NCBI RefSeq assembly: GCF_016919385.1
Contig: NZ_CP070351.1
Coordinates: 2,480,001-2,544,000, forward strand
DNA from: Gordonia sp. PDNC005
Lineage (GTDB): Bacteria > Actinomycetota > Actinomycetes > Mycobacteriales > Mycobacteriaceae
DNA length: 64,000 nucleotides
Direction: 5' to 3'
Shown here piece after piece: positions 20,202-29,160 of this stretch. How positions within the stretch are numbered: the stretch's first letter is position 1; each line of letters opens with the position of its first letter. The notes under the pieces were generated by a model that was not told the DNA's origin, searched no databases, and saw only the letters and a program-made list of their open reading frames with translations. The position numbers and the translations under genes are program-made.

Positions 20202-23200
20202 TCACCCGTGCGACGAACCCGAATCCGCGAGGAATGCGAGCGCGCTCGCCTCGACTCGTGGGAGCCCGAGCCGGCGAGCCCGCTCGACGATCGACTCGAG
20301 AGCCGCAGTGCGGTCGGGTCCGTGCGGGGCGCGTGAGATCTCGACGAGACGACAGCGGAGCGAGCCCGACGGGCTGTCAGCAGACGTGCAGAGCACTTGC
20401 GCCCGTTCCAACGCTGCGTCGCCCTCCGCCTGCTGGTCGAGCAGATAGTGCAGGCGGGCCACGGCGAGGTCAACGGGCCCCACACACCCGACTTGCCCCA
20501 CCGTCGCGATGCAGCCGCTGAACGGCGTGAGGTAGTTCAGAAACCTCGGCGCGTGGTCGACGAGCTGCAACTCGGCGACGAGGTCGGCCAGGACGGTCGC
20601 CTGAGCGAGCGACGTCCAGAACATCGGATGATCGTCTGTGGACCACACATCGACCATGTCGCGCACGGTCGCCACGTCGCCCTGCGTCCACGCGACGGTC
20701 GCGACACCGGCGGCCATCAACCGGGACACCTGATTCTCCGGCGCTTCTGCGACCACGGCCGCGGCCCAGTCCATGCGGCCTGCTTCGTCGGTGCCGAGCA
20801 CTTCGTCGATCAACTCACCGACGCCCTGCTGCCCGGCGAGTGCCATCAGAGCCAGCATTCCCGAGCCTGCAACGTACAGCTCTGTCTGCTGGTGGACGGC
20901 CATCGCGACGCGGAAATGATCCCGCGCCAGATCAAAGTCGGCATGCCACACCGCCAATGCCATCTCCATCCAGCGGAGTTGAGCGCGCAGCACAGGCAGG
21001 CGCATGCGTTCGCTGCCCGCGATGGCCCGCTCGAGGTGAGCCACCGTGGTCTGCAGGTCTCCGACAGTGAGCGCGGCCATCGTGATGACCGAGTCGGTGA
21101 TCACCGAGTCGACGTCGGCGTCGGGGTGCGGGTGGGCAGCTATCCGCCGCGCGAGGTCCATCTGCTGGTGAGCGTGGGATGCCACACCGGAGTAGGTGAT
21201 CAGTCGGGCGAGTGCGGCGTCGGCGGCGGCGGCCGGATCACCGAGCTGAGCGGCCGCGGCGTCTGCACGTTTCAGCAGCCCTGCGACGACCGAGCCGTCG
21301 TGGTGATAGCAGTGCCCGATCGCGAGGGCCCCGAGGATTCCGACGAGCGCGTCCGGCCGGTCTGCGAACGTGTCCACGGCGTGCTCGAGCACGGCGTGAA
21401 GCGGTCCGGGTTCTTCAGCGGGCGACATCCACGGCCACCCGCCGCCCGCCCTCAACAAAGTCCTCGCCACACGGCCGGCGGTGTCGGCAGCGCCGTCGTT
21501 CACGGCGTCCCGGAGACGGTTCTCGACGGTGTCGAGCACCGACTGAACCCGCCCTGCTCTGGCATAGGCGTCGAGCATCGCGACGAGGAGTTCGTCCCGG
21601 TGCGCGACGTCGGCCTCGCCCCCCACCAGCGACTCATACGTCGTGAGGGCGCAGCCGTACCAGTACGCGGCGTTCTCGGAGTCCCAGCGGACGGTGGCGT
21701 CCTTCGCCGCTTCCCGGCAGGCGGCGACGACAGTGTCGACATCCGCGACCGGAAGCGCGTCGAGGAGGTGCGCCGCCCGTGCTTGGGACGCTCCCGGACC
21801 GTTGAAGTCGTCGAGGACGTCGGCGATTCTCATGTGCATGCGACATCGTCGCAGTGGCGCCAACGACGACGACGCCTGTTCACGCAGCAATGCATGCGCG
21901 AAGGAAGGCTGACCACCGGACGATCCCCAGACGACGATCCGCTCGTCTGCGGCCTCATCGAGGCAATCGGCGACGTCGGTCGGCGGTCTGTCCATCACAC
22001 GTGCGAGGAACGGGACGTCTATGTCCTCACCGAGCAACGCGGCGTAGCCGATCACTTCACGCACCGGCGGGTCGAGGGTGTCGAGTCTGCGTCCCAACAC
22101 CGAGCGCACGGCTTCGGGCATCGTCTCGGCGCGCTGCCCGGCAGACAAGCGCGCGTACTCGGTGACGAACAACGGGTTGCCTCCGGTGCGTTCCGCGATC
22201 TCAGCGGCGTCCTCCGACGACACTCCCCCGTCCGTGACGGTTCGCACGAGGGCGACGCCCTCGTCGAGTGTCAGGCGTGGAACCACCACGACGTCGCCGC
22301 CCGCCCGTATCAACGCGCTCCGGAGTCGCACGGTGGCCGGTCCCGTCTCCTCCTCGCGAATGGTCATCACCACGGTGAGGTGTGCTCGCGTCGTCACGGA
22401 CGCCAGGTAGCCGAGGAGGCCCGACGTCATCGGGTCCGCCCAGTGAACGTCATCGACGACAACGGTGACGGGGGTTCCCGCGCTCGCAGTCTCCAGCAAC
22501 TCCTGGACACGCTCGTACACGGCGAATCGAGCAGTGTCGGCGTCCACTCCTGCGGGGATCGACAATACTTCGTCGGGGTCTGCACCGAGCGCACGGCACA
22601 GTTGCCGTAGCGGCCACCACGCCGGAATCCCCTCGGTGTCGGGGCACCTCATCCAGACCGTCCGCTCACCGTTCTCGTCGGCGAGGCGGGACGCCTCCTG
22701 AGCGAGCCTCGTCTTGCCGATTCCGGCCGGGCCGACGAGCGCGAACCATCGGGTGCCCGAGCGTGTCGGCGAGTACAACGCGCGGATGCTCTGGACGAGC
22801 GCCTCCCGGCCGACGAGTGGAGCCGGGTGGGCACGCGCGGGCCCGTCGACGACCGCGGATTGGCGACCGGCCGCCGGTTCACGCGCAGTCTCGGCACCGG
22901 ACCAGTGTGGGGGACGCGGCCACGCGGCGATCTCCGGGTCTCGACGCAGAATCGCGGCCTGCAGTTCTGCCAGCTCGACCCCCGGGTCGAGGCCGAGTTC
23001 GTCCGCGATCACACGAGCGTGGTCGGTGAACACTGCGAGAGCCTCGCCCGCGCGACCCGCACGGTACAAGGCGATCATGTGCAGCCAGACTCCACGTTCT
23101 CGGAGCGAATCAGCGGACCGGAGTGCCGCGATCTCGCCGAGCGCCCCACTGACCTCACCACGCGCGAGCGTCGCGGTCACGTGGATCTCGGCCACGCCGA

Positions 23201-23693
23201 GCCGAACCTCGTGCAGAGCCGCCGCCGTCACCGACACCCAGTCGCGATCTCCGAACTCGTCGAGCAGGCCGCCGTTCCAGAGGGCGGCGGCTCGAACGGA
23301 TGTGTCCTCGGCGTCCTCCCAGCGCTGCTCCCGGCGCGCGTCTTGAGCAGAGCGAGCGAACCGTTCGAACTCGGCGAGGTCGAGAGTGTCATCGCCCACC
23401 ACGAGCCGGTAGCCGGGACTGACCCGCTGAATCGGCGACGCCTCACCGTCGGTGTCGCGCAGGAGTCGTCGCAGGTTGGACACGTACGCCTGCAGGCTCG
23501 TGTCCGCCGCGGCGGGCGGGTCATCGCCCCACACCGCGTCGATCAGCCGATCACGTGACACCACTGCGCCCCGATGAAGCAGGAGCACAGCGAGGACAGC
23601 ACGCTGTTTCGGTGAACCCAGGTCCACTGGGGTGCCGTCTCTCACGACGGCGAGCGGTCCGAGCACCCGATACTCACGCATCGACTCGCCCAT
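20202..23693 (-). CDS. Large SARP-type transcriptional regulator with BTAD and AAA/STAND ATPase
   Basis: A 1163-residue regulator. Residues 1-100 form an OmpR-like winged helix (YRVLGPLAVVRDGTPVDLGS, TSLQAYVSNLRRLLR). Residues 100-250 are the bacterial transcriptional activation (TPR-like) domain, ending in ADELGLDPGVELAELQAAIL. A STAND-type ATPase follows, with Walker A GPAGIGKTRL (321-330) and Walker B-like TVVVDDVHWADPMT. The last 550 residues are helical repeats. SARP/AAA proteins often activate secondary-metabolite or catabolic genes in response to ATP and protein partners. It lies 8 bases after the MFS exporter gene, which suggests one operon. ATG at 23681 is an alternative start. Confidence 0.92.
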   Translation of the reverse strand: MGESMREYRVLGPLAVVRDGTPVDLGSPKQRAVLAVLLLHRGAVVSRDRLIDAVWGDDPPAAADTSLQAYVSNLRRLLRDTDGEASPIQRVSPGYRLVVGDDTLDLAEFERFARSAQDARREQRWEDAEDTSVRAAALWNGGLLDEFGDRDWVSVTAAALHEVRLGVAEIHVTATLARGEVSGALGEIAALRSADSLRERGVWLHMIALYRAGRAGEALAVFTDHARVIADELGLDPGVELAELQAAILRRDPEIAAWPRPPHWSGAETAREPAAGRQSAVVDGPARAHPAPLVGREALVQSIRALYSPTRSGTRWFALVGPAGIGKTRLAQEASRLADENGERTVWMRCPDTEGIPAWWPLRQLCRALGADPDEVLSIPAGVDADTARFAVYERVQELLETASAGTPVTVVVDDVHWADPMTSGLLGYLASVTTRAHLTVVMTIREEETGPATVRLRSALIRAGGDVVVVPRLTLDEGVALVRTVTDGGVSSEDAAEIAERTGGNPLFVTEYARLSAGQRAETMPEAVRSVLGRRLDTLDPPVREVIGYAALLGEDIDVPFLARVMDRPPTDVADCLDEAADERIVVWGSSGGQPSFAHALLREQASSSLAPLRRCRMHMRIADVLDDFNGPGASQARAAHLLDALPVADVDTVVAACREAAKDATVRWDSENAAYWYGCALTTYESLVGGEADVAHRDELLVAMLDAYARAGRVQSVLDTVENRLRDAVNDGAADTAGRVARTLLRAGGGWPWMSPAEEPGPLHAVLEHAVDTFADRPDALVGILGALAIGHCYHHDGSVVAGLLKRADAAAAQLGDPAAAADAALARLITYSGVASHAHQQMDLARRIAAHPHPDADVDSVITDSVITMAALTVGDLQTTVAHLERAIAGSERMRLPVLRAQLRWMEMALAVWHADFDLARDHFRVAMAVHQQTELYVAGSGMLALMALAGQQGVGELIDEVLGTDEAGRMDWAAAVVAEAPENQVSRLMAAGVATVAWTQGDVATVRDMVDVWSTDDHPMFWTSLAQATVLADLVAELQLVDHAPRFLNYLTPFSGCIATVGQVGCVGPVDLAVARLHYLLDQQAEGDAALERAQVLCTSADSPSGSLRCRLVEISRAPHGPDRTAALESIVERARRLGLPRVEASALAFLADSGSSHG

Positions 23694-23701
23694 TCACCCA
23701 G

Positions 23702-25186
23702 TCATTCTACGGCTCGAAGGTCCGCGACCGTGCCGATGTGCGAGGTTGGTCCGCCGAGGTCGTCCATACGATCCACAGTTTCCGGCTCCGCCTGCTCCGC
23801 ACGTGCTCCGCCCAGGGTCACGGCGGCGACCACGGCGCCCACGAGTGCGACCGCACAGCTGATCCACAAGGCGCTGACGAGGGCCGCGGTGAACTCGTCA
23901 GCGGCGTCAGGCACAAAGGCCGACCGGGACGGGAACACCGCCCCGAGTGCGGCCACACCGAGTGCGATGCCGGATTGGCGGAACACGTCGTTCACCCCGG
24001 TGGCCAGACCGACATCGTCCGTACCGCTCTCGGACAGGACGATCGCCGACAGCACGGGGTTGAACACGCCCGCTCCGACGCACGCCAAGAGAAAGCCGGG
24101 AACCAGATTCCACCCGTTGCCGTCGACGGTCGCAATGGTCATCCACGCCATCCCTCCCGCGACTCCCGTCAGCGCGAGCGTTATCAGAATCCGCGGAGGG
24201 ACCACGCCCATCAACTTGTCGGTCGCACCGGCCACCAGCAGCATCACCATGGTGCCCGGAAGGTAGACGAGCCCGGCATGGATCGGCGACATGCCGAGCA
24301 CTCCCTGCAGGTAGAGGGTCACATAGACGAACACCGCGAACATGGACGCCGAGATCGCGAAAGTCGCGAGTTGAGCTCCGACGAATGCCCTGGTGGCGAA
24401 CAGCCACAGCGGAAGCATCGGTTCGTCGACGACTGCCTCTATACCGATGAACATCACGAACGCGGAACCCGCGACGCCGAACATGATCATCGTGCGCGAT
24501 CCCGTCCAGCCGCTCTCCGCGGCTTGGAAGAAGGCGTCGGTGAGGGCTGCGAGCGCAACGATCGCGGTCACCTGTCCGGCCCAGTCGCCGCGCCGTGGCG
24601 CAGCGCTCCGCGACTCGTCGATCCAGCGAACTCCGATGAGCATGGCGAACCCGACCGGCACATTGATCAGGAAGATCGCCCGCCAGTCGAGCCATTCGGT
24701 CAGCACTCCGCCGAGCAGCGGACCGACCGCGAACGCTGCACCGATCGTCGCCCCGTAGGCGGCGAGTGCCGTCGTCCGCCCTCGGCCCGCGGGAAACGCG
24801 TGCGCCAGCAACGCCAGCGACGTAGCGAACAGCAGCGATGCGCCGAGGCCCTGCACCACTCTGGCCACGTTCAGGAACAAGATCCCGTCGGCGACGGCGC
24901 ACAGCGCGGACGCCACGGTGAACACGACGGCGCCGATCACGAACACTCGGCGTCGTCCCGACCTGTCGGCCCACGCACCGGCGCTCAGCACCGTCGCCGC
25001 CAGCGCCAGGGTGTAGCCGTCGATGACCCATTTGAGGGCACCGAGGTCGGCGGCCAAGTCGAGCGACACCGCCCCGAGTGCGGTGTTGACCACCGCGATG
25101 TCGAGCATCAGCATCGCGGTGGCGGTGCACACGACCGCGAGTGTGACGCGGCGGCGAATGTCCCATCGGGGATTCGGATCAGTCAT
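23702..25186 (-). CDS. MFS drug exporter, DHA2 (EmrB/QacA, 14-helix) type
   Basis: A 494-residue membrane transporter with about 14 helices. Family motifs are MLDIAVVNTALGAVS in helix 1 (DHA2 motif), WVIDGYTLALAATVL, AGAWADRSGRRRVF (motif A) and AYGATIGAAFAVGPLLGGVL (motif C of proton antiporters). The protein probably exports lipophilic cations or drugs using the proton gradient; the real substrate is unknown. The start at MTDPNPRWDI has GAGAGGACTCTC upstream. It is followed by the SARP regulator after 8 bases, so regulator and exporter may be co-expressed. Confidence 0.92.
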   Translation of the reverse strand: MTDPNPRWDIRRRVTLAVVCTATAMLMLDIAVVNTALGAVSLDLAADLGALKWVIDGYTLALAATVLSAGAWADRSGRRRVFVIGAVVFTVASALCAVADGILFLNVARVVQGLGASLLFATSLALLAHAFPAGRGRTTALAAYGATIGAAFAVGPLLGGVLTEWLDWRAIFLINVPVGFAMLIGVRWIDESRSAAPRRGDWAGQVTAIVALAALTDAFFQAAESGWTGSRTMIMFGVAGSAFVMFIGIEAVVDEPMLPLWLFATRAFVGAQLATFAISASMFAVFVYVTLYLQGVLGMSPIHAGLVYLPGTMVMLLVAGATDKLMGVVPPRILITLALTGVAGGMAWMTIATVDGNGWNLVPGFLLACVGAGVFNPVLSAIVLSESGTDDVGLATGVNDVFRQSGIALGVAALGAVFPSRSAFVPDAADEFTAALVSALWISCAVALVGAVVAAVTLGGARAEQAEPETVDRMDDLGGPTSHIGTVADLRAVE

Positions 25187-25282
25187 GAGAGTCCTCTCGA
25201 GTAGTTCGACGAGGACAGCGTGATCGTGGCCGCTTGGAACGGTCTTGCCGTCGACTTGGCGCACGAAGCGCGGCGTGGCGCG

Positions 25283-26155
25283 TCAGGCCATCGAGGACTC
25301 GGCCGGTGCCACTCGTGTGACGTCCACCGTCACCATGCGATCGGCCAGATCGGTGGCCGGGTTGATGAGACCCTGTGCCGCCCGAGCCAGCTCGCGCCGG
25401 TCCGGGACGGGAAGTTGCAGGTCGAACACGGTCAGTGTGACGGTGAGGTCGCGTGCCGAGACGATCCGCATGAACGTCGAGCCGATGGTGTCGTCCCCGA
25501 TGAATCCGGCGAGTGCGGTCGGGCGACCGGCTTCGCTGTACGAGAGACGCATCGGCAGGACCGGGACGCCGGCGTCGACGGCCGCTTGGAAGAACGCGGG
25601 GCGGAAGCGTCCCGACGCCGCGCCGCACCATGTGGTGCCTTCCGGGAAGACCGCGACCGCGCGGCCGCGGTCGAGGATTCCAGTGACCTTCTCGACGATC
25701 GGAACCAGCAGTCGGAGGTCACCGCGCACGTGTGACAGCACTCCGAACGATCTGGCGATGATACCGAATCCCGCCATCTGGGCCACTTCGCGCTTGGCGA
25801 CGAACCGCGCAGGCGCCACCGAGGCCATCGCCACGATGTCGAGGAACGAGACGTGGTTGGCGACGATCAGCGCGCCGCGCACCACTCGAGCGTTGTCGGG
25901 TCGGTGATCTTCGACGGTCAGGCGGACGCCCATCGACCGGAGGCACAATCGTGCGCTCGATCGCCAGTAGCGGTGACGAGCGCGTCGCGGTACCAGCATC
26001 GTCATCGTCCCGACGATCAGGAGCGCGGTCGAGATGACGCAGAACCCGGTCAGTCGTGCCGCGGAACGGGCTCGTGAGGCGCGGTCGACGTCGGGCACGC
26101 ATGCCGTTCCGCAGGGGCTCAGCGGCACCCACGGGTTGACGGTCGTGTTCGTCAT
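25283..26155 (-). CDS. PlsC-type 1-acylglycerol-3-phosphate acyltransferase (OlsA/Rv3026c-like)
   Basis: A 290-residue membrane-associated acyltransferase. One hydrophobic helix lies near residues 35-55. The catalytic motif HX4D is in IVANHVSFLDIVAM and the phosphate-binding motif is VAVFPEGTTWCGAASGRFRP, followed by GVPVLPMRLSYSE. PlsC enzymes acylate lysophospholipid-like acceptors. The upstream gene is an OlsB-like N-acyltransferase only 18 bases away, which is the classical partner order for ornithine-lipid synthesis (OlsB makes lyso-ornithine lipid, OlsA adds the second acyl group). That function is inferred from context; the M. tuberculosis equivalents are Rv3026c and Rv3027c. Confidence 0.88.
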   Translation of the reverse strand: MTNTTVNPWVPLSPCGTACVPDVDRASRARSAARLTGFCVISTALLIVGTMTMLVPRRARHRYWRSSARLCLRSMGVRLTVEDHRPDNARVVRGALIVANHVSFLDIVAMASVAPARFVAKREVAQMAGFGIIARSFGVLSHVRGDLRLLVPIVEKVTGILDRGRAVAVFPEGTTWCGAASGRFRPAFFQAAVDAGVPVLPMRLSYSEAGRPTALAGFIGDDTIGSTFMRIVSARDLTVTLTVFDLQLPVPDRRELARAAQGLINPATDLADRMVTVDVTRVAPAESSMA

Positions 26156-26173
26156 GGTGTCGCTGCCCGGCCC

Positions 26174-26998
26174 CTACTGGTCCGCGCTCTTCATCCGGGC
26201 CATCGCGCCGCGGAGTCGTTCGACGTAGCGTGACTCGCCCTGGTGGCGGTCGAGGACGGTCAGGAAGTCGCCGACGTCGAACACCTCGTCGAATGCAGGT
26301 TCGCCGCACACCCTGGCGCCGAGTCTCGTGTAACCCTTCAACAGGGCGGGGAGACGGAGAGTCTCCGGCGGCTCCAACTCGTCGAGTGACTTGCCGTCCA
26401 CCTCGACCCGGATGTGCGGGAACGCCTGCCATGCACCGCGGTACTTGTCGCGGGAGAGGTCGCGAATGCCGCGGAGCTCACGTCCGCGGCCCAGCGGCGA
26501 TTCGAGTGGCACGGACACGCAGCCCATCATGTAGCGGTAGGCGCCCTCCTCGAGGTAGCCGAGCAGCGCGGCCCAGAGCATCGCCGTCACCGATCCACTG
26601 CGGTGTTCGGGGTCGACCACGGCACGGCCCATCTCAACGGTCTCCCCGCGGATCGGGTCGAGCTCGTCGAGATCGAACTCGCTCGCCGAGTACCAGCCGC
26701 CCGCCGCGATGGCGCGCGGCGGCGGGAGGACACGGGCGCAGCCGACGAGTTTGTCGGTCGGGAGGTGACGCACCAGGAGATGCTCGCAGAAGTCGTCGAA
26801 CCGGTCGGCGTCGCGACCCGATGCGGCGTCGCCGATCGAATCGGAGTATCCGGGTTCGTTGTTGAAGACGTCGAAACGCAGACGCTGTGCCGCGTCGACG
26901 TCGGTCGCGTCCTCGGTGATCGTCACTTCGTAGTCGCCACCCGCCAGGAGGACGCGGCGAGTACGTGCGCTGTTCGCTGCAACCTGAATCACTGTCAT
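26174..26998 (-). CDS. OlsB-like GNAT N-acyltransferase (Rv3027c-like)
   Basis: A 274-residue acyltransferase of the OlsB/hemolysin-like GNAT group. Signature segments are AQRLRFDVFNNEPGYSDSIG, DDFCEHLLVRHLPTDKLVGC, YSASEFDLDELDPIRGETVEMGR-type text split by normal loops, and AVVDPEHRSGSVTAMLW. OlsB uses acyl-ACP to acylate the alpha amino group of ornithine. The following gene is a PlsC acyltransferase, so a two-step aminolipid pathway is likely but unproven; substrate choice cannot be read here. ATG at 26998 is preferred to an in-frame TTG at 27010; neither has a strong SD. Confidence 0.85.
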   Translation of the reverse strand: MTVIQVAANSARTRRVLLAGGDYEVTITEDATDVDAAQRLRFDVFNNEPGYSDSIGDAASGRDADRFDDFCEHLLVRHLPTDKLVGCARVLPPPRAIAAGGWYSASEFDLDELDPIRGETVEMGRAVVDPEHRSGSVTAMLWAALLGYLEEGAYRYMMGCVSVPLESPLGRGRELRGIRDLSRDKYRGAWQAFPHIRVEVDGKSLDELEPPETLRLPALLKGYTRLGARVCGEPAFDEVFDVGDFLTVLDRHQGESRYVERLRGAMARMKSADQ

Positions 26999-27136
26999 GA
27001 CTGCAGTCAAGGCGATCCGAGCGGCCTCGCGGTCACGCCGACGTGTCGTGTTCGCACACGGCCCGTGAACTCCTCGACGCGTCGTTTCCCGCCCCGCAAC
27101 CCGGACGTTTCACCGATGTTCTGTTGGTCCCAGACG

Positions 27137-27175
27137 CGGGACACCCCGCCGCACCGGGTGCGACGGGGTGTCCCG
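27137..27175. terminator. Strong hairpin downstream of etfA
   Basis: CGGGACACCCCG (27137-27148) and CGGGGTGTCCCG (27164-27175) form a perfect 12-bp stem with a 15-base loop, about 30 bases beyond the etfA stop. It is a good candidate terminator for etfBA and insulates the acyltransferase genes. Confidence 0.8.
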
Positions 27176-27206
27176 TGGATGACTCACCGGAGGGTGATCA
27201 CAGCGC

Positions 27207-28163
27207 TCACTTGCGCTTGTTGATCTCCTCGGTCAGCTGCGGTGCGACATTGAAGAGGTCGCCGACGATGCCGAAGTCGCTGATCTCGAAGATCGGTGCT
27301 TCTTCGTCCTTGTTGACGGCGACGATGGTCTTCGAGGTCTGCATGCCCGCGCGGTGCTGGATGGCGCCCGAGATGCCCAGGGCGATGTACAGCTGAGGCG
27401 AGACGGTCTTACCCGTCTGACCAACCTGGAACTGTCCCGGGTAGTAGCCCGAGTCGACAGCGGCACGCGATGCGCCGACGGCTGCACCGAGCGAATCGGC
27501 GAGCGCCTCGACGACGGCGAACTGGTCGGCCGAACCGACACCGCGGCCACCGGAGACGACGATCGACGCCTCAGTGAGCTCGGGGCGGTCGCCACCGACG
27601 ATGGCCTCGACGCCAGTGATCTTGACGGCGTTCTCGGCTTGCGCCGGAACCTCGACGTTGACGACCTCGCCTGCGGCGGCAGCCGGTGCGGCCTCGACGC
27701 CACCCGGACGAACCGAGATCACCGGGGTGTCTCCGCCGGCCTGTGCGTCGACGACGAATGCGCCGCCGAAGATCGAATGAACGCCGACACCGCCTTCACG
27801 GACCTCGATGACGTCGGTCAGCAGACCCGAGCCGAGACGCACTGCCAGGCGGCCCGCGACTTCCTTGCCTTCCGCAGTCGCGGCGACGATCACGCCTGCG
27901 GCGCCGACCTGCTCGGCGAGGGTCGACAGGACGTCGACCTTCGGTGAGACGAGGTATGCGGCGGCGTCGTCAGACTCGGCGACGTAGATCTTCTCGGCGC
28001 CAGCCTCGGCGAGGCTGCCGGTGATGTCTGCAGACGTGCCGGGCTTGCCGACGACGACGGCCGCGGGACTGCCCAGTGCACGGGCGGCGGTGATGAGTTC
28101 GCTGGTGACCTTCTTCAGCCCACCCTCGGCATCCTGCTCAACGAGCACGAGTACTTCAGCCAT
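27207..28163 (-). CDS. etfA: Electron transfer flavoprotein alpha subunit
   Basis: EtfA (FixB), 318 residues. With EtfB it carries electrons from acyl-CoA and other dehydrogenases to ETF-quinone oxidoreductase. The N-terminus [20 protein letters not shown] is typical. The C-terminal FAD domain holds [39 protein letters not shown] and [32 protein letters not shown] precedes the ATG. It follows etfB by 45 bases in the same operon. Confidence 0.96.
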   Translation of the reverse strand: MAEVLVLVEQDAEGGLKKVTSELITAARALGSPAAVVVGKPGTSADITGSLAEAGAEKIYVAESDDAAAYLVSPKVDVLSTLAEQVGAAGVIVAATAEGKEVAGRLAVRLGSGLLTDVIEVREGGVGVHSIFGGAFVVDAQAGGDTPVISVRPGGVEAAPAAAAGEVVNVEVPAQAENAVKITGVEAIVGGDRPELTEASIVVSGGRGVGSADQFAVVEALADSLGAAVGASRAAVDSGYYPGQFQVGQTGKTVSPQLYIALGISGAIQHRAGMQTSKTIVAVNKDEEAPIFEISDFGIVGDLFNVAPQLTEEINKRK

Positions 28164-28208
28164 GAATTTTCTCCTGAATGTCTTTGGTAATCGCCGGAAC
28201 GAGTGGGA

Positions 28209-28994
28209 TCAGATGAGCTTCTGGCCGACCAGGTACTCAGCGACCTTGGTGCCGCCGTCGCCTTCGTCGGTGACGCGCTCGCCTGCGGTCTTCTCGGCCT
28301 TCGGGGTGACGCCGGTGACGGTGCTGCCCGCGTTGGCCAGGCCGACCACCTCGGGCTCGATGCCCAGGTCGGCGAGGGTCAGGACGAGGACTTCCTTCTT
28401 CTTCGCGGCCATGATGCCCTTGAAGGACGGGAAGCGGGGCTCGTTGATCTTCTCGTTGACCGAGACGATCGCCGGGAGGGACGCCTCGACGTGGAAGATG
28501 CCCTCGTCGGTCTCACGCTCACCCTTGAGGGTCTCGCCGTCGACCTCCAGCTTGCGCAGGTGCGTCAGGTGCGGGAGCTCCAGGTATTCGGCGATCATCG
28601 CGGGGACGGCGCCCGAGCGACCATCGGTCGCCTCGTTGCCTGCGATGACCAGCTCGACGCCCTCAACGGTGCCCAGCGCGGTGGCGATCACGTATGCGGT
28701 CTGAACTGCATCGCTGCCGTGAATCTGCGCATCGTTGATGTGGATCGCCTTGTCGGCGCCCATCGAGAGCGCCTTGCGGATGGCGTCGGTGGCGCGATCG
28801 GGGCCGGCGCACAGCACGGTCACTTCGCCGCCGTCGCGCTCCTTGATCTGCAGCGCTTCTTCGACTGCGCGCTCGTTGATCTCATCGAGAACGGCGTCAG
28901 CAGCTTCACGGTCCAGCGTGTAGTCGCCATCGGCGAGCTTCCGCTCGGACCAGGTATCGGGAACCTGCTTGATCAGAACGACAGTATTCGTCAT
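28209..28994 (-). CDS. etfB: Electron transfer flavoprotein beta subunit
   Basis: EtfB (FixA), 261 residues, the AMP-binding partner of EtfA. It begins TNTVVLIKQVPDTWSERKL and contains LCAGPDRATDAIRKALSMGA, the ETF beta signature around VELVIAGNEATDGRSGAVPA and the recognition-loop-like SFKGIMAAKKKEVLVLTLAD. It is the first gene of etfBA. The promoter region carries a 16-bp palindrome (29030-29045). Orthologous position to Rv3029c. Confidence 0.96.
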   Translation of the reverse strand: MTNTVVLIKQVPDTWSERKLADGDYTLDREAADAVLDEINERAVEEALQIKERDGGEVTVLCAGPDRATDAIRKALSMGADKAIHINDAQIHGSDAVQTAYVIATALGTVEGVELVIAGNEATDGRSGAVPAMIAEYLELPHLTHLRKLEVDGETLKGERETDEGIFHVEASLPAIVSVNEKINEPRFPSFKGIMAAKKKEVLVLTLADLGIEPEVVGLANAGSTVTGVTPKAEKTAGERVTDEGDGGTKVAEYLVGQKLI

Positions 28995-29029
28995 GGGTCT
29001 TCGTCGACCTCCTGCATCGGGTTCGGCAA

Positions 29030-29045
29030 CTTACCAGCCGGTAAG
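29030..29045. promoter_or_regulatory. Palindrome CTTACC-N4-GGTAAG upstream of etfB
   Basis: CTTACCAGCCGGTAAG has perfect 6-bp arms and lies 36 bases upstream of the etfB start. Palindromes of this TTAC/GTAA form are typical targets of TetR-family regulators of fatty-acid genes in actinobacteria. The regulator is not in this window. Confidence 0.55.
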
Positions 29046-29160
29046 GCCCAGGGTCTCTCTCACTCTAGCGGCTTGATCACGTTGCGAGAACGTGGCGTCA
29101 CTCATATCTCCCGCGGCCGCGGTTCGGATTGCGCGAACGTGTTCCACTAGTGTCGTGGAA

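Noticed and set aside
20397..22610. 737-codon plus-strand frame inside the SARP gene
   Set aside because: Shadow of the minus-strand regulator, which has BTAD and Walker motifs. The shadow product is His/Arg-rich and resembles no protein.
23555..25204. 549-codon plus-strand frame over the MFS gene
   Set aside because: Antisense to a clear 14-helix transporter; the product is hydrophilic and rich in Arg, His and Glu.
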